In this document: one piece after another, positions 8,355 through 19,944 of the stretch | Layout: each line of letters opens with the position of its first letter | Numbering within the stretch: the stretch's first letter is position 1 | Made by a program: the position numbers and the translations under genes | The notes under the pieces: model-generated | Database searches by the model: none | What the model saw: only the letters and a program-made list of their open reading frames with translations | Told to the model about the DNA's origin: nothing | Assembly (NCBI RefSeq): GCF_002101585.1 | Contig: NZ_LQOT01000024.1 | Span: 1 to 64,000 of the forward strand | From: Mycolicibacter engbaekii | Lineage (GTDB): Bacteria > Actinomycetota > Actinomycetes > Mycobacteriales > Mycobacteriaceae | DNA: 64,000 nt | Direction: 5' to 3'

Positions 8355-8508
8355 GGACACCTTTGCGGTGACGGCCACCGAGATCACCGGCGCCGAACAT
8401 GACCGGCTCTACGGGATCCAGGCGCAGCGCTAGCCGGGGTTCGCCACCTATCGGGAGCGCACCGAACGAATCATCCCAGTGGTCGAGTTGATCAAAGACG
8501 ACGCCTGA
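8355..8508 (+). pseudogene. Relic of a Ddn-like oxidoreductase gene (C-terminus)
   Basis: The plus strand encodes the last 50 or so residues of a Ddn-like protein: FAVTATEITGAEHDRLYGIQ, then a TAG where the intact gene at 6967-7392 has a Tyr codon, then PGFATYRERTERIIPVVEL and a terminal TGA at 8506-8508. Identity with the intact gene is about three quarters at DNA level, so it descends from an older paralogue and not from a recent copy. The 5' two thirds are missing and replaced by the cobC fragment. Confidence 0.82.
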
Positions 8509-8560
8509 GCCCGGCTAGGCGGCTTCGCCGTGAGGGTTTCGTGGTTGGCCACGCCGCGGG

Positions 8561-10738
<2,178 letters not shown>

Positions 10739-10801
10739 TGGACTTCCTTCCGTACACATGGCGTAAGTTGCTTCACCCTAGGAAGGTTTGATGGCGGAGC
10801 T

Positions 10802-10816
10802 GTTACAGCGGTGTCA
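10802..10816 (-). promoter_or_regulatory. Putative GlnR box upstream of the glutamine synthetase
   Basis: On the gene's strand the site reads GTGAC-N6-GTAAC, which matches the actinobacterial GlnR pattern (two 5-mers six bases apart, AC-n9-AC core). A TAGGGT -10-like hexamer follows about 30 bases downstream, so the site lies where an activator would bind. GlnR is known to control glutamine synthetase genes under nitrogen limitation. Binding here is inferred. Confidence 0.5.
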
Positions 10817-10900
10817 CGGGCGCAATTCAGGGACCGGCACAATCATCAATTCATCGACGGGTATCCGCAGAACCGGTCGGTCAGGGGGCAACCACTACCT

Positions 10901-11830
10901 TTACCGCCTGATCTCGCCAGCAAGACACCACGCCACCGCAGCAAGCAGGGCGCCGACGCCCACCCGCCGGGCCAGTCGCGTCGTCCGCGGAATATCCGAC
11001 GGCACAGGCGCTCGCCCGCATCCCATCGGTGCCCGATCCTCGCGCCGATTCCCGTAGTAGGTGTTCACCCCACCCAGTTGTAGGCCCAGCGCACCGGCGA
11101 AGGCCGCCTCGACCACCCCCGCATTGGGGCTGGGATGGTGCCGGGCGTCACGGCGCCAGGCGCGCAGCGCGGCGCGCGGATCGGGTCCGAGCGCAGCGGT
11201 CAGGGCAGCGCTCAACCGCGCGGCGGGATATCCCAGCACGTCATCGAGCCGGGCCGCCGCCCACCCGAATCGGGCGTACCGGGCGTTGCGGTGACCGACC
11301 ATGGCATCCAGGGTGTTGGCGGCGCGGTGCGCGAGCAGGCCCGCAACACCTGCTCCGGCGCCCCAGAACAACGAGGCAACCACCGCGTCGGAGGTGTTCT
11401 CCGCCACCGACTCGACGACGGCGCGGGCAATCTCGTCGGCTCCCAGCGCGGCCGTGTCCCGGCCCACGAGGCTGCGCACCCGCACCCGAGCCGTCTCGAC
11501 GTCACCGGCGTCCAGCAGATCCAGCACGGCTCGGGCCTCGCGCTCCAGGGAGCGCCCGCCGAGCACCGCCCAGGTGGCCGCCGCGGTCAGTGCCGTGCTG
11601 GCCCAGGGGGTGCGAATCCGTTGCTGCGCCGCATATCCCAGCCCGACGGCACCACCGACCAGCAGCACCACGTGGCCCAGTCCGGCGGCCCGGCTGTCGC
11701 GGTACACCCGCCGCTCCAGCGCCTGGGCGCACCTTCCGAAACCGGCGACCGGATGCAGCCTGCGCGGATCGCCCCAGGCCTGGTCGGCGGCGTAGCCCAC
11801 CGCCAGCCCGAGCGCCCTGGCCGGGATCAC
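10901..11830 (-). CDS. cobD: Adenosylcobinamide-phosphate synthase
   Basis: A 309-residue CobD/CbiB integral membrane enzyme that joins cobyric acid to (R)-1-amino-2-propanol phosphate, the product of CobC, in late cobalamin synthesis. Family motifs: GDPRRLHPVAGFGR near residue 20, ARAVVESVAENTSDAVVASLFW at about 138-159, RAANTLDAMVGHRN, and RRDARHHPSPNAGVVEAAFAGALGLQLGGVNTYYG near 230-265. The GTG at 11830 overlaps the cobC stop (GTGA), so the two are co-translated. A 120-base stretch is duplicated in the relic 3 kb away. Confidence 0.95.
   Translation of the reverse strand: MIPARALGLAVGYAADQAWGDPRRLHPVAGFGRCAQALERRVYRDSRAAGLGHVVLLVGGAVGLGYAAQQRIRTPWASTALTAAATWAVLGGRSLEREARAVLDLLDAGDVETARVRVRSLVGRDTAALGADEIARAVVESVAENTSDAVVASLFWGAGAGVAGLLAHRAANTLDAMVGHRNARYARFGWAAARLDDVLGYPAARLSAALTAALGPDPRAALRAWRRDARHHPSPNAGVVEAAFAGALGLQLGGVNTYYGNRREDRAPMGCGRAPVPSDIPRTTRLARRVGVGALLAAVAWCLAGEIRR
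11085..11204. repeat. cobD segment duplicated at 8060-8179
   Basis: 120 bases inside cobD that recur with a single difference at 8060-8179, in the same orientation, about 3 kb away on the other side of the glutamine synthetase gene. Confidence 0.9.
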
Positions 11831-12849
11831 CGCAGGATCCCGGCCAGGGCGCTCAGCAGCTGGTCGGTCATCGGTGGGGGCCGGACGGCGATGCGCACCC
11901 AGGTGTCATCCAGGCCCGGAAAGCTGTCGGCCCGGCGCACCGCAATGCCGTTCGCGCGCAACAGCTGGTGGACGCCCCGGCCGACCTGGGCCAGCACAAA
12001 GGGCGCCGCGCCCGCGACGAGCCGGGCTCCGCGCGCGGTCAGCCCGTCAGCGAGGTGTGCCCGCCAGCTCGCCAACTGCCTGGCCCGGCGGTCGCTTTCG
12101 CGCAACGCCCGCTGCTCCGAGCAGGCCAGCATGGCGGCCAGTGCCGGAGCGGACACCGACCAGGGGATCTGCAGGCGGGCGGCGTCGGCCAGCAGCGCCG
12201 GATCGCCCAGCAGATATCCGGCGCGTACCCCCGGGATCGACCAGTGCTTGGTCAGGCTGCGACTCACCAGCAGGCCCGGTCGTCGTTGGCCGGCGAGCGT
12301 CTCCGGTTCCCCGGGGACCGCATCGAGGAACGCCTCGTCGACCAGCACCACCCGGCCTGGGCGCAGCAGCCCGCACAGCGTCGCCGCCGGGTGCACAATC
12401 CCGGTGGGATTGGTCGGGTTGCCGACGACGACGAGGTCGGCGTCCGCAGGTATCGCGTCGGGGTCCAGCGCAAAGCTGTCGGTGTCGCGACACAGCACCG
12501 TGGTGACGGTGTGGCCGGCGGCGACCAGCGCGGCATGGGGGCCGGTGTACTGCGGATGCACCACCACGGGGTGGCGCCAGGGGCGCGCTCGCGCGACCAG
12601 GTCGAAGGCTTCCGATGCGCCTGCGGTGGGCAGCACCTCCGTGGTGGGAAGACCGTGGCGGGTGGCCAGGGCGGCGCGGGCCGGCGCTGTCTGGGGGTAG
12701 GAGCAGGCGGCGTCGAGCGAGGCGTGCAGGGCGTGCTCGAGCCAGTCCGGGCGTTGCCCGGCGTAGACGTTGACCGCGAAGTCGAGCAGGCCGGGCCCGG
12801 CCTCGCTGTCGCCGTGATGGTGCAGATCCGGTTCGTTCAGCCGACTCAC
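11827..12849 (-). CDS. cobC: L-threonine-O-3-phosphate decarboxylase-type aminotransferase CobC
   Basis: A 340-residue PLP enzyme of the class I/II aminotransferase fold, equivalent to CobC/CobD of other genera. It decarboxylates threonine phosphate to aminopropanol phosphate. It has NPTNPTG at 144-150, Asp171 in VDEAF contacting the pyridine nitrogen, and Lys201 in SRSLTKHWSIPGVRAGY as the Schiff-base lysine. The start is GTG at 12849. Upstream lies a 251-bp divergent region shared with the hydrolase gene. I looked there for a cobalamin riboswitch and found no convincing one. Residues about 103-159 are copied in the nearby relic. Confidence 0.93.
   Translation of the reverse strand: MSRLNEPDLHHHGDSEAGPGLLDFAVNVYAGQRPDWLEHALHASLDAACSYPQTAPARAALATRHGLPTTEVLPTAGASEAFDLVARARPWRHPVVVHPQYTGPHAALVAAGHTVTTVLCRDTDSFALDPDAIPADADLVVVGNPTNPTGIVHPAATLCGLLRPGRVVLVDEAFLDAVPGEPETLAGQRRPGLLVSRSLTKHWSIPGVRAGYLLGDPALLADAARLQIPWSVSAPALAAMLACSEQRALRESDRRARQLASWRAHLADGLTARGARLVAGAAPFVLAQVGRGVHQLLRANGIAVRRADSFPGLDDTWVRIAVRPPPMTDQLLSALAGILR
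12374..12548. repeat. cobC segment duplicated at 8180-8354
   Basis: 175 bases inside cobC that recur with about five differences at 8180-8354, directly joined there to the cobD fragment. Confidence 0.9.
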
Positions 12850-13100
12850 CCCGTCGCCGCGGACACGGCGCGGCCGGCCGGTGTGCCGCCGAGTGTCCCG
12901 GCATCGCGCTGTGGCATGGATACTCCGCTCGTGTGGCCGGCGACGCGAAGCAAGGATTCAGTCAGCGACCGCGCGCACCGGACGCGCCGCGCAGCGGCAT
13001 AACGGGCCGGGGCTTCAGTCACACACCGCGTGCCTGGCGCTTCGCGCCGATACCCTAACACTCGGGCCGCGGACGCCGGCCGAGAAAGGGCACAGGGCCA

Positions 13101-13910
13101 ATGAGTGCACCCCGAGCAGACCTGACCGGATGGGTCGCCGAGTCGTTCACCGGCGGCGAGTTCACCCACGACGTTTACCGCAAGGGCGAGGGGCCCGGCG
13201 TGGTGCTGATCCCCGAGATCCCCGGCGCGCACCCGGGGGTGCTGGCCCTGGGAAATTACTTGGTGGACAACGGGTTCACTGTCGCCATCCCGTCGCTGTT
13301 CGGTCGCCCGGGCAAGGCGATCACGCCTGGCTATGCGTTGACGACGCTCACGCGCGCCTGTGTGGCAAAGGAATTCGCCGCATTCGCCACCGACAGGCAG
13401 CGGCCGGTGACCCAGTTCCTGCGGGCCCTGGCCCGCGACCTCAACGCCAAGACGCCGGGTAAAGGTGTCGGGGTGATCGGGCAGTGCCTGACCGGCGGCT
13501 TCGCGCTGGCCGCCGCCGTCGACGACGCGGTGCTGGCACCGGTGCTCAGCCAGCCCTCGGCGCCGATCCCGCTGACACCACGGCAGCGCCGCGACCCCGG
13601 GCTCAGCGAGGCGGAGCTGGGCCGGGTCGCCGACCGTGCCGCCAACGAGGGGCTGTGCGCGCTGGGCCTGCGGTTCAGCGAGGACAAGATGGCGCCGGGC
13701 GACCGCTTCGCGACGCTCAAATCCCGACTCGGGGACGCCTTCGAGGTGATCGAGATCGACTCCTCGCCGGGCAATCCCCACGGGTTGTCCCGGATGGCGC
13801 ACTCGGTGCTCACCGATCAGGTCCGCGAGGCCGACGGCCACCCCGCCTACGAGGCACGCAAGCGGGTGGTGGCATTCCTGAACGAGCGACTGACCCAGCC
13901 GGGGGTGTAA
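13101..13910 (+). CDS. Dienelactone hydrolase family protein
   Basis: A 269-residue alpha/beta hydrolase of the dienelactone hydrolase family. The nucleophile is probably Cys129 in GVIGQCLTGGF, the cysteine elbow of this family, with Glu39 in IPEIPGAHPG as the switch residue and a late His in SPGNPHGLSRM. The true substrate is unknown, since many relatives do not act on dienelactone. The ATG at 13101 follows GAGAAAGGGCACAGGG, and a TACCCT -10-like hexamer lies at 13051-13056. It is divergent from cobC. Confidence 0.88.
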   Translation: MSAPRADLTGWVAESFTGGEFTHDVYRKGEGPGVVLIPEIPGAHPGVLALGNYLVDNGFTVAIPSLFGRPGKAITPGYALTTLTRACVAKEFAAFATDRQRPVTQFLRALARDLNAKTPGKGVGVIGQCLTGGFALAAAVDDAVLAPVLSQPSAPIPLTPRQRRDPGLSEAELGRVADRAANEGLCALGLRFSEDKMAPGDRFATLKSRLGDAFEVIEIDSSPGNPHGLSRMAHSVLTDQVREADGHPAYEARKRVVAFLNERLTQPGV

Positions 13911-13918
13911 AACTTCGC

Positions 13919-13944
13919 GATTCGGCACCGGTTGCTTTGGGTAT
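13919..13944 (+). promoter_or_regulatory. Candidate SigF-type promoter before the nitrile hydratase-like cluster
   Basis: GATT, 16 bases, then GGGTAT fits the mycobacterial SigF pattern GnTT-N15-17-GGGTA[TC]. It lies about 97 bases before the first gene at 14041. The -35 element is short, so a chance match is possible. Confidence 0.4.
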
Positions 13945-14040
13945 CTTGCAAGGGTCGCCGACCGGGAGCAAGAGGCGCGCCTGGTTGCCTGGCCGGTACG
14001 CCCTGGCGCGCTGTCGACCGGACAGAACAGGTGGATCGCC

Positions 14041-14607
14041 ATGACCCAGACTCAGCTCGTCGAACCCGCCGTCGTAGAAGCCGAAGGTGGTGGCAAAAAA
14101 CAGATTTGGCCGCTTCCGGTCGGCAAGGCCAACCTCCTGAAGCTGTTGCACCTGTGCTTCGACGAGTACTGGGACCAGATCTGGTTCGGGACCATCATCC
14201 AGGGTGCCGCCTGGGAGGTGGTCGCTCCGAATGCGCCCAAGAAGATCTCGGTGGCCGACGGGTACGCCACCGTCGACTTCGGCCGCTGGCACTTCCATCT
14301 GTGCATCGGCACCCACGTCGGGGCGCCCCGGGAGTTACGGAAGGTCCGCCAGTGCGCGCGTGCGGAGCTGTACCGGTTCTTCGGGCGCGACGGCGATCCC
14401 TCGTCGTGGGGGGTGCGGCTGTTCAACGGGCGCGATGAGCAGATGATGACGGTGCTGCTGCCGAACCCGTTTCTGACCAACGATCAGCAGTTCCGGGCCG
14501 AACCGGCGTGGGAGCAGCTGGAGCTGTGGGACCGGCTGCGGTCGGAGTTCCTGGGGCTGGAGCCGGATCCGCTGGACCGGACCGGCAGTCGCATCACCTG
14601 CGGCTGA
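14041..14607 (+). CDS. Uncharacterised protein encoded with nitrile hydratase-like subunits
   Basis: A 188-residue soluble-looking protein with no signal peptide or membrane segment. It has a run of aromatic residues and histidines (LHLCFDEYWDQIWFG at about 37-51, FGRWHFHLCIGTH at about 80-92) and a conserved-looking KVRQCARAELYRFFGRDG. I do not recognise a characterised family. It is the first gene of a same-strand cluster with beta-like, alpha-like and beta-N-like proteins, which suggests an accessory role such as metal delivery or activation. The ATG at 14041 has AGGTGGA before it. The function is inferred from context only. Confidence 0.7.
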   Translation: MTQTQLVEPAVVEAEGGGKKQIWPLPVGKANLLKLLHLCFDEYWDQIWFGTIIQGAAWEVVAPNAPKKISVADGYATVDFGRWHFHLCIGTHVGAPRELRKVRQCARAELYRFFGRDGDPSSWGVRLFNGRDEQMMTVLLPNPFLTNDQQFRAEPAWEQLELWDRLRSEFLGLEPDPLDRTGSRITCG

Positions 14608-14710
14608 GCCGGCCGAACGATCTTGCGAGCTATGCTGTGGTTTCAGCGCGTGACAAGTGTGGCCGTGGGCCGTAGTCAATGCGGCCGGCGACCGGTATCG
14701 AGGATCGCCC

Positions 14711-15547
14711 ATGAGAACAGCTGCCGAACGCCAACAACAGCTCTCGCTGCTAGCCAGGCTGCGTACCACCTTTCCCGAGGATCCGGAATGGCCTATGCCG
14801 GATCAGGTCAGCCAGGATCACTACTGGGCCTATCTCAAGACGAGCCACGACGTCGGCGGGGAACCGGCGGCCCCAGGGGTCTTCGAGAACAAGGAGGAAG
14901 AGCGCTGGGAACTGATGACCTACGTCCTGTGCGAAACGCTCGGGTGGCGCGGGATCTGGGTCTCCGAGGAACGCCGGCGCATCGGCAACGTCGACGTGGG
15001 CCGGGCGGTGTACCTCGGCCTGCCCTACTACGCCCGATGGTTGTGGGCGGTGGGCCGCGTGCTGATCGAGAAGAAACACATCACCTCAGGTGAGCTGACC
15101 CAGCGCCTGGCGCAGGTGTATGACCGGTTCGCCGGGCTGCCGGCCGGTGCCCACGTGGAGGCCCAGCCCCGCTGCGAAGGCGACGGTTCCGCCGTAGCCC
15201 GCAACAAGCACCACCTGGACGCGGTGGGCATCGGCGATCCGCAGAAGTTCGCCGGGCGCGCCGCCCCGGCGCGCTTTTCGCTCGGTGATCGGGTCCGGGT
15301 GCGGAATCTGCCCGTGATGTTCTACACGCGCACCCCCGAGTACGTGCGAGGCGCCACGGGCACGATCGCCGAAGTCGCCTATGAGAGCCCGGCTCCCGAG
15401 GACGAATCGTGGGACCGCCTGGAGGCACAACCCGAGTGGTTCTACATCGTGCGGTTCAACCAGACCGAATTGTGGGATACCTACACCGGACCGGCCCACG
15501 ACAGCCTGCAGACCGAACTTCCCGAACGCTGGTTGGAGCCGGCCTGA
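14711..15547 (+). CDS. Nitrile hydratase / thiocyanate hydrolase beta-like subunit
   Basis: A 278-residue homologue of the nitrile hydratase beta subunit. The N-terminal helical half includes WELMTYVLCETLGWRG and RVLIEKKHITSGELTQRLAQVYDRF (about 45-140). The C-terminal SH3-like half begins at about 185 with ARFSLGDRVRVRN, followed by HTRTPEYVRG-like TRTPEYVRGATGTI and a WYIVRF-type ending. It would pair with the alpha subunit encoded next to form the metal-containing active site. The ATG at 14711 has GAGGA six bases before it. In thiocyanate hydrolase these halves are separate subunits. Here they are joined, as in nitrile hydratase. Confidence 0.85.
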   Translation: MRTAAERQQQLSLLARLRTTFPEDPEWPMPDQVSQDHYWAYLKTSHDVGGEPAAPGVFENKEEERWELMTYVLCETLGWRGIWVSEERRRIGNVDVGRAVYLGLPYYARWLWAVGRVLIEKKHITSGELTQRLAQVYDRFAGLPAGAHVEAQPRCEGDGSAVARNKHHLDAVGIGDPQKFAGRAAPARFSLGDRVRVRNLPVMFYTRTPEYVRGATGTIAEVAYESPAPEDESWDRLEAQPEWFYIVRFNQTELWDTYTGPAHDSLQTELPERWLEPA

Positions 15548-15571
15548 CACCTGCGGCGGAAAGGCCCGACC

Positions 15572-16297
15572 ATGCACGATCACGACCACGACCACGATCA
15601 CGCCCGCACGGTCAAGCCGATGGTCGAAGAGATCACCGACTTCGAAGTCCTGGAAATCGCGCTGCGCGAACTGTGTATCGAAAAGGGGCTGTTCACCGCC
15701 GAAGATCACCGCCATCTCACCGAGTACGCCGAGAACATCGGCCCGACCGCGGCCGCCCGGCTGGTCGCCAAGGCCTGGGTCGACCCGCAGTTCAAAGCCG
15801 CGGCCCTCGCGGACCCGATCGCCGCATGCAAACAGGTGGGTGTGGACTGGCTCGAACCCACCGGGTTCGGCACGCCCAGCGACTTCGTCGCCTTCCACAT
15901 TCTCGAGGACACCCCCACCGTGCACCATGTGATCGTCTGCTCGCTGTGCTCGTGCTACCCGCGGCCGATCCTGGGTAACTCCCCGGAGTGGTACCGCACC
16001 CCGAATTACCGGCGCCGGATCGTGCGCTGGCCGCGGCAGGTTCTCTCCGAGTTCGGCCTCGAACTCGGCGAGGACGTGGAAGTGCGGGTGGAGGATTCCA
16101 ACCAGAAGCACCGCTTCATGGTGATGCCGCTGCGGCCGCCGGGCACCGAGGGCTGGACCGAGGACCAACTGGCCGAGATCATCACGCGGGACTGCCTGAT
16201 CGGCGTCGCCCTGCCCAAGGCCGGGGTGACCAGCAATGTCATCACCAGGACCCGCCCGGCGAACAACCCGATCACCGGCAGCGGTGCGCCGTCGTGA
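15572..16297 (+). CDS. Nitrile hydratase / thiocyanate hydrolase alpha (metal-binding) subunit
   Basis: A 241-residue alpha-type subunit. The metal claw is VCSLCSC at residues 122-128 (Cys123, Cys126, Cys128 plus Ser127 backbone), in which two cysteines are oxidised in known enzymes. Ser at the second position is the iron-type version, while cobalt-type enzymes have Thr. It is followed by YPRPILGNSPEWYR and RRIVRWPRQVLSEFGL. The N-terminus begins with a His-Asp repeat (HDHDHDHDH), a possible metal-binding tail. Hydration of nitriles or hydrolysis of thiocyanate is likely, but the substrate cannot be told. GGAAAGG precedes the ATG at 15572. The stop overlaps the next start (GTGA). Confidence 0.88.
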   Translation: MHDHDHDHDHARTVKPMVEEITDFEVLEIALRELCIEKGLFTAEDHRHLTEYAENIGPTAAARLVAKAWVDPQFKAAALADPIAACKQVGVDWLEPTGFGTPSDFVAFHILEDTPTVHHVIVCSLCSCYPRPILGNSPEWYRTPNYRRRIVRWPRQVLSEFGLELGEDVEVRVEDSNQKHRFMVMPLRPPGTEGWTEDQLAEIITRDCLIGVALPKAGVTSNVITRTRPANNPITGSGAPS

Positions 16298-16659
16298 ACC
16301 CCACCGTCCCCGGTCCGCAACCCGAGTTGGGTGCCCAGGTCATCGCGACGCTGGCCGAGATCGCCGAAAGCAACCAGTCCTGGCCGGTCATGGCGGCCAA
16401 ATACGGTGTCGAAAACCCCCTGCCGCCGTGGAAGACCAGCCTCGACGGGATGTGCGACGCCCTCGATACCGGGGACTTCGGCTTCAAGGACCGCCGCGAC
16501 GACGAGGACGCCCTGTCGGCGACCCGCTATCGGCAGTTGCCGTTCCCGGAGAGCCAGCTGGTAGCGCTGGCGCACTCGCTGATCGCCCGGGGCGTGATCG
16601 ACGAGGCCGAGCTCGCGCAACGCCTCGCGGCGGTCCGCGCCCGGCTGGAAGCGGGCTGA
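16294..16659 (+). CDS. Nitrile hydratase beta N-domain-like accessory protein
   Basis: A 121-residue protein that starts at GTG 16294, overlapping the alpha subunit stop by four bases. Its C-terminal part (SQLVALAHSLIARGVIDEAELAQRLAAVRARL) resembles the N-terminal half of the beta subunit encoded two genes earlier (GRVLIEKKHITSGELTQRLAQVYDRF), and PPWKTSLDGMCDAL matches the family's early helix. Small beta-like proteins of this kind serve as activators or metallochaperones of cobalt-type nitrile hydratase, or as the alpha subunit of thiocyanate hydrolase. Which role applies here is not determined. Confidence 0.78.
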   Translation: MNPTVPGPQPELGAQVIATLAEIAESNQSWPVMAAKYGVENPLPPWKTSLDGMCDALDTGDFGFKDRRDDEDALSATRYRQLPFPESQLVALAHSLIARGVIDEAELAQRLAAVRARLEAG

Positions 16660-16663
16660 GGCG

Positions 16664-17323
16664 TCAGGCCGTCAGGGCCGCCACGGCCGGGCCGAACATG
16701 GTGGCCTTGATCGCGCCGAGTGTGCCCGGATCCTTGCCCACCAGCGGCCGCAGCCTCTCGACCGCGGCCGGGGTCACCGCGCCCTCGCCGGCGGTGGCGT
16801 CCACGATCGCGAACCGCTGCGCGTCCACCCCGCCGAACCGGCGCCCGGTGGTCATCGACGCCACCTGCGCCTGCGGGGCGAGCTTGGCCTGGATCAACGC
16901 CGCCATTCCCGGCGTGAACGGGATCCGGATGTCGACCTCGGGCAGGCAGAAGAAGCCGCGGTCGGCGCGCATCACCCGGAAGTCGTGGGCCAGGGCCAGC
17001 ATTGCACCGGCCCCGAAGGCGTGGCCGACGACCGCTGCCGCGGTCGGCAACGGCAGTGTCAGTACGCGCGCCAGCAGGGCCTGCACCCGTCCGACGTACC
17101 ACCCGGTGCGCTCGCCGTTGGCCATCAGCCAGTCCAGGTCCAGGCCGTTGGTGTAGAACTTGCCGCCCGCCGTGGTGACCAGGCCGTGCGCCTTACCCGC
17201 GGCGTTGGCGGCCAGCACATCATCGAGGATGCGATCGATCTCGTCGAGAAAGTCGGGGGAGAAGCGGTTCTCGTCGTCGCCGAGGTTCAGCACGGCGATC
17301 GTGTCGTCATAGGTCAGGTCCAC
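16664..17323 (-). CDS. Enoyl-CoA hydratase/isomerase (crotonase) family protein
   Basis: A 219-residue crotonase-fold protein, shorter than the usual 255-270. Oxyanion-hole segments are GGKFYTNGLDLDWL at about 50-63 and VVGHAFGAGAMLALAHDFRVMRADRGFFCLPEVDI at about 92-126. The PEVD region is placed as in delta3,delta2-enoyl-CoA isomerases. The GTG at 17323 has AGAGAGGA upstream and overlaps the end of the TetR gene by 10 bp, so the two form an operon. The likely function is fatty acyl-CoA conversion under control of the TetR regulator. Convergent with the nitrile hydratase-like cluster (four bases between stops). Confidence 0.85.
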   Translation of the reverse strand: MDLTYDDTIAVLNLGDDENRFSPDFLDEIDRILDDVLAANAAGKAHGLVTTAGGKFYTNGLDLDWLMANGERTGWYVGRVQALLARVLTLPLPTAAAVVGHAFGAGAMLALAHDFRVMRADRGFFCLPEVDIRIPFTPGMAALIQAKLAPQAQVASMTTGRRFGGVDAQRFAIVDATAGEGAVTPAAVERLRPLVGKDPGTLGAIKATMFGPAVAALTA

Positions 17324-17931
17324 TTCGCGGGTTCCTCTCTGTGGGGTGGCCCGACCGACAGCACGGCGCCGACCGCCGCCTGCAGGTGGGCACGGGCAAC
17401 GGTGCTGCCCAATCGATTTCGGTTCACGATGACGGCCGTCGGCAAGTCGACGACACAGGTGGTGATGGTGTCGACGGCGGTGGCGTCGCGGCGCTGCCAC
17501 AACGCGTCCGCCAGCGCGATGAGCACACCGACCAGCTCGCTGCCGATGCTGCGCAGTTGCTCGCCCAGCGGGGCGGGCAGGGTGGCGTCGGCCAGCTCGT
17601 CGCGCCGAATCGCGAAGAGCAGAGCGCAGCCGTCGGGATGGCGTTCGGCGAACACCGCCGGAGCCTCGGCCGCGGCGATCACCGCCGCATGCGGGTCCGA
17701 TGCGCCGCCGATGAGCTCGGCCTGGACCGCCAGGAAGCGCCGGGCGGCCCGTAGCCAGGCGGCGGCGATGAGCCCGGCACGGGATCCGAACCCGTGGTAG
17801 ACCGCGCCGTTGGAGGCGCCGGTGGCCGCACCGACCGCGCGAATCGTCACCGCGGCGGGGCCGGACCGCGCGGCCAGGGACTCGACGGCGTCCAGCACCT
17901 GGTCGGGGTCGTAGACGCGCGGGCGGGGCAC
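17314..17931 (-). CDS. TetR family transcriptional regulator
   Basis: A 205-residue TetR-type repressor. The helix-turn-helix spans about residues 28-47 (VTIRAVGAATGASNGAVYHG) followed by the F/Y-x-S-R-AGL element. The rest is a helical ligand-binding domain. GTG start at 17931. It probably represses itself and the crotonase gene behind it, since a perfect palindrome lies 10 bases upstream of its start. The ligand may be an acyl-CoA, judging only from the partner gene. Divergent from trpS, whose start is 77 bases away. Confidence 0.88.
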   Translation of the reverse strand: MPRPRVYDPDQVLDAVESLAARSGPAAVTIRAVGAATGASNGAVYHGFGSRAGLIAAAWLRAARRFLAVQAELIGGASDPHAAVIAAAEAPAVFAERHPDGCALLFAIRRDELADATLPAPLGEQLRSIGSELVGVLIALADALWQRRDATAVDTITTCVVDLPTAVIVNRNRLGSTVARAHLQAAVGAVLSVGPPHREEPAKWT

Positions 17932-17941
17932 CGGATCACGT

Positions 17942-17963
17942 TAACAGAGCGCCTGCTCTGTTA
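17942..17963. promoter_or_regulatory. Palindromic operator, probably for the adjacent TetR regulator
   Basis: A perfect inverted repeat: TAACAGAGC at 17942-17950 and GCTCTGTTA at 17955-17963, separated by GCCT. The size (22 bp) and place, just before the tetR start in the divergent region with trpS, fit a TetR-family operator. Confidence 0.75.
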
Positions 17964-17993
17964 CCACCTGCGGCCGATCGGATCCCGGCGTGA

Positions 17994-19918
<1,925 letters not shown>

Positions 19919-19944
19919 GGCCGCCGGGCCGGTGCCGGCGTCGG

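Noticed and set aside
7867..8400. Open 177-codon frame on the minus strand
   Set aside because: It is a chimaera of cobD and cobC fragments with an initial part antisense to a ddn remnant. It lacks every catalytic region needed, so it is listed as relics.
12850..13100. Cobalamin riboswitch upstream of cobC
   Set aside because: GCCACAG followed by GCCGGGA on the minus strand looks vaguely like the end of one, but the conserved core is missing.
12846..14042. Minus-strand frame of 398 codons opposite the dienelactone hydrolase-like gene
   Set aside because: Antisense to a recognised hydrolase and of typical shadow composition.
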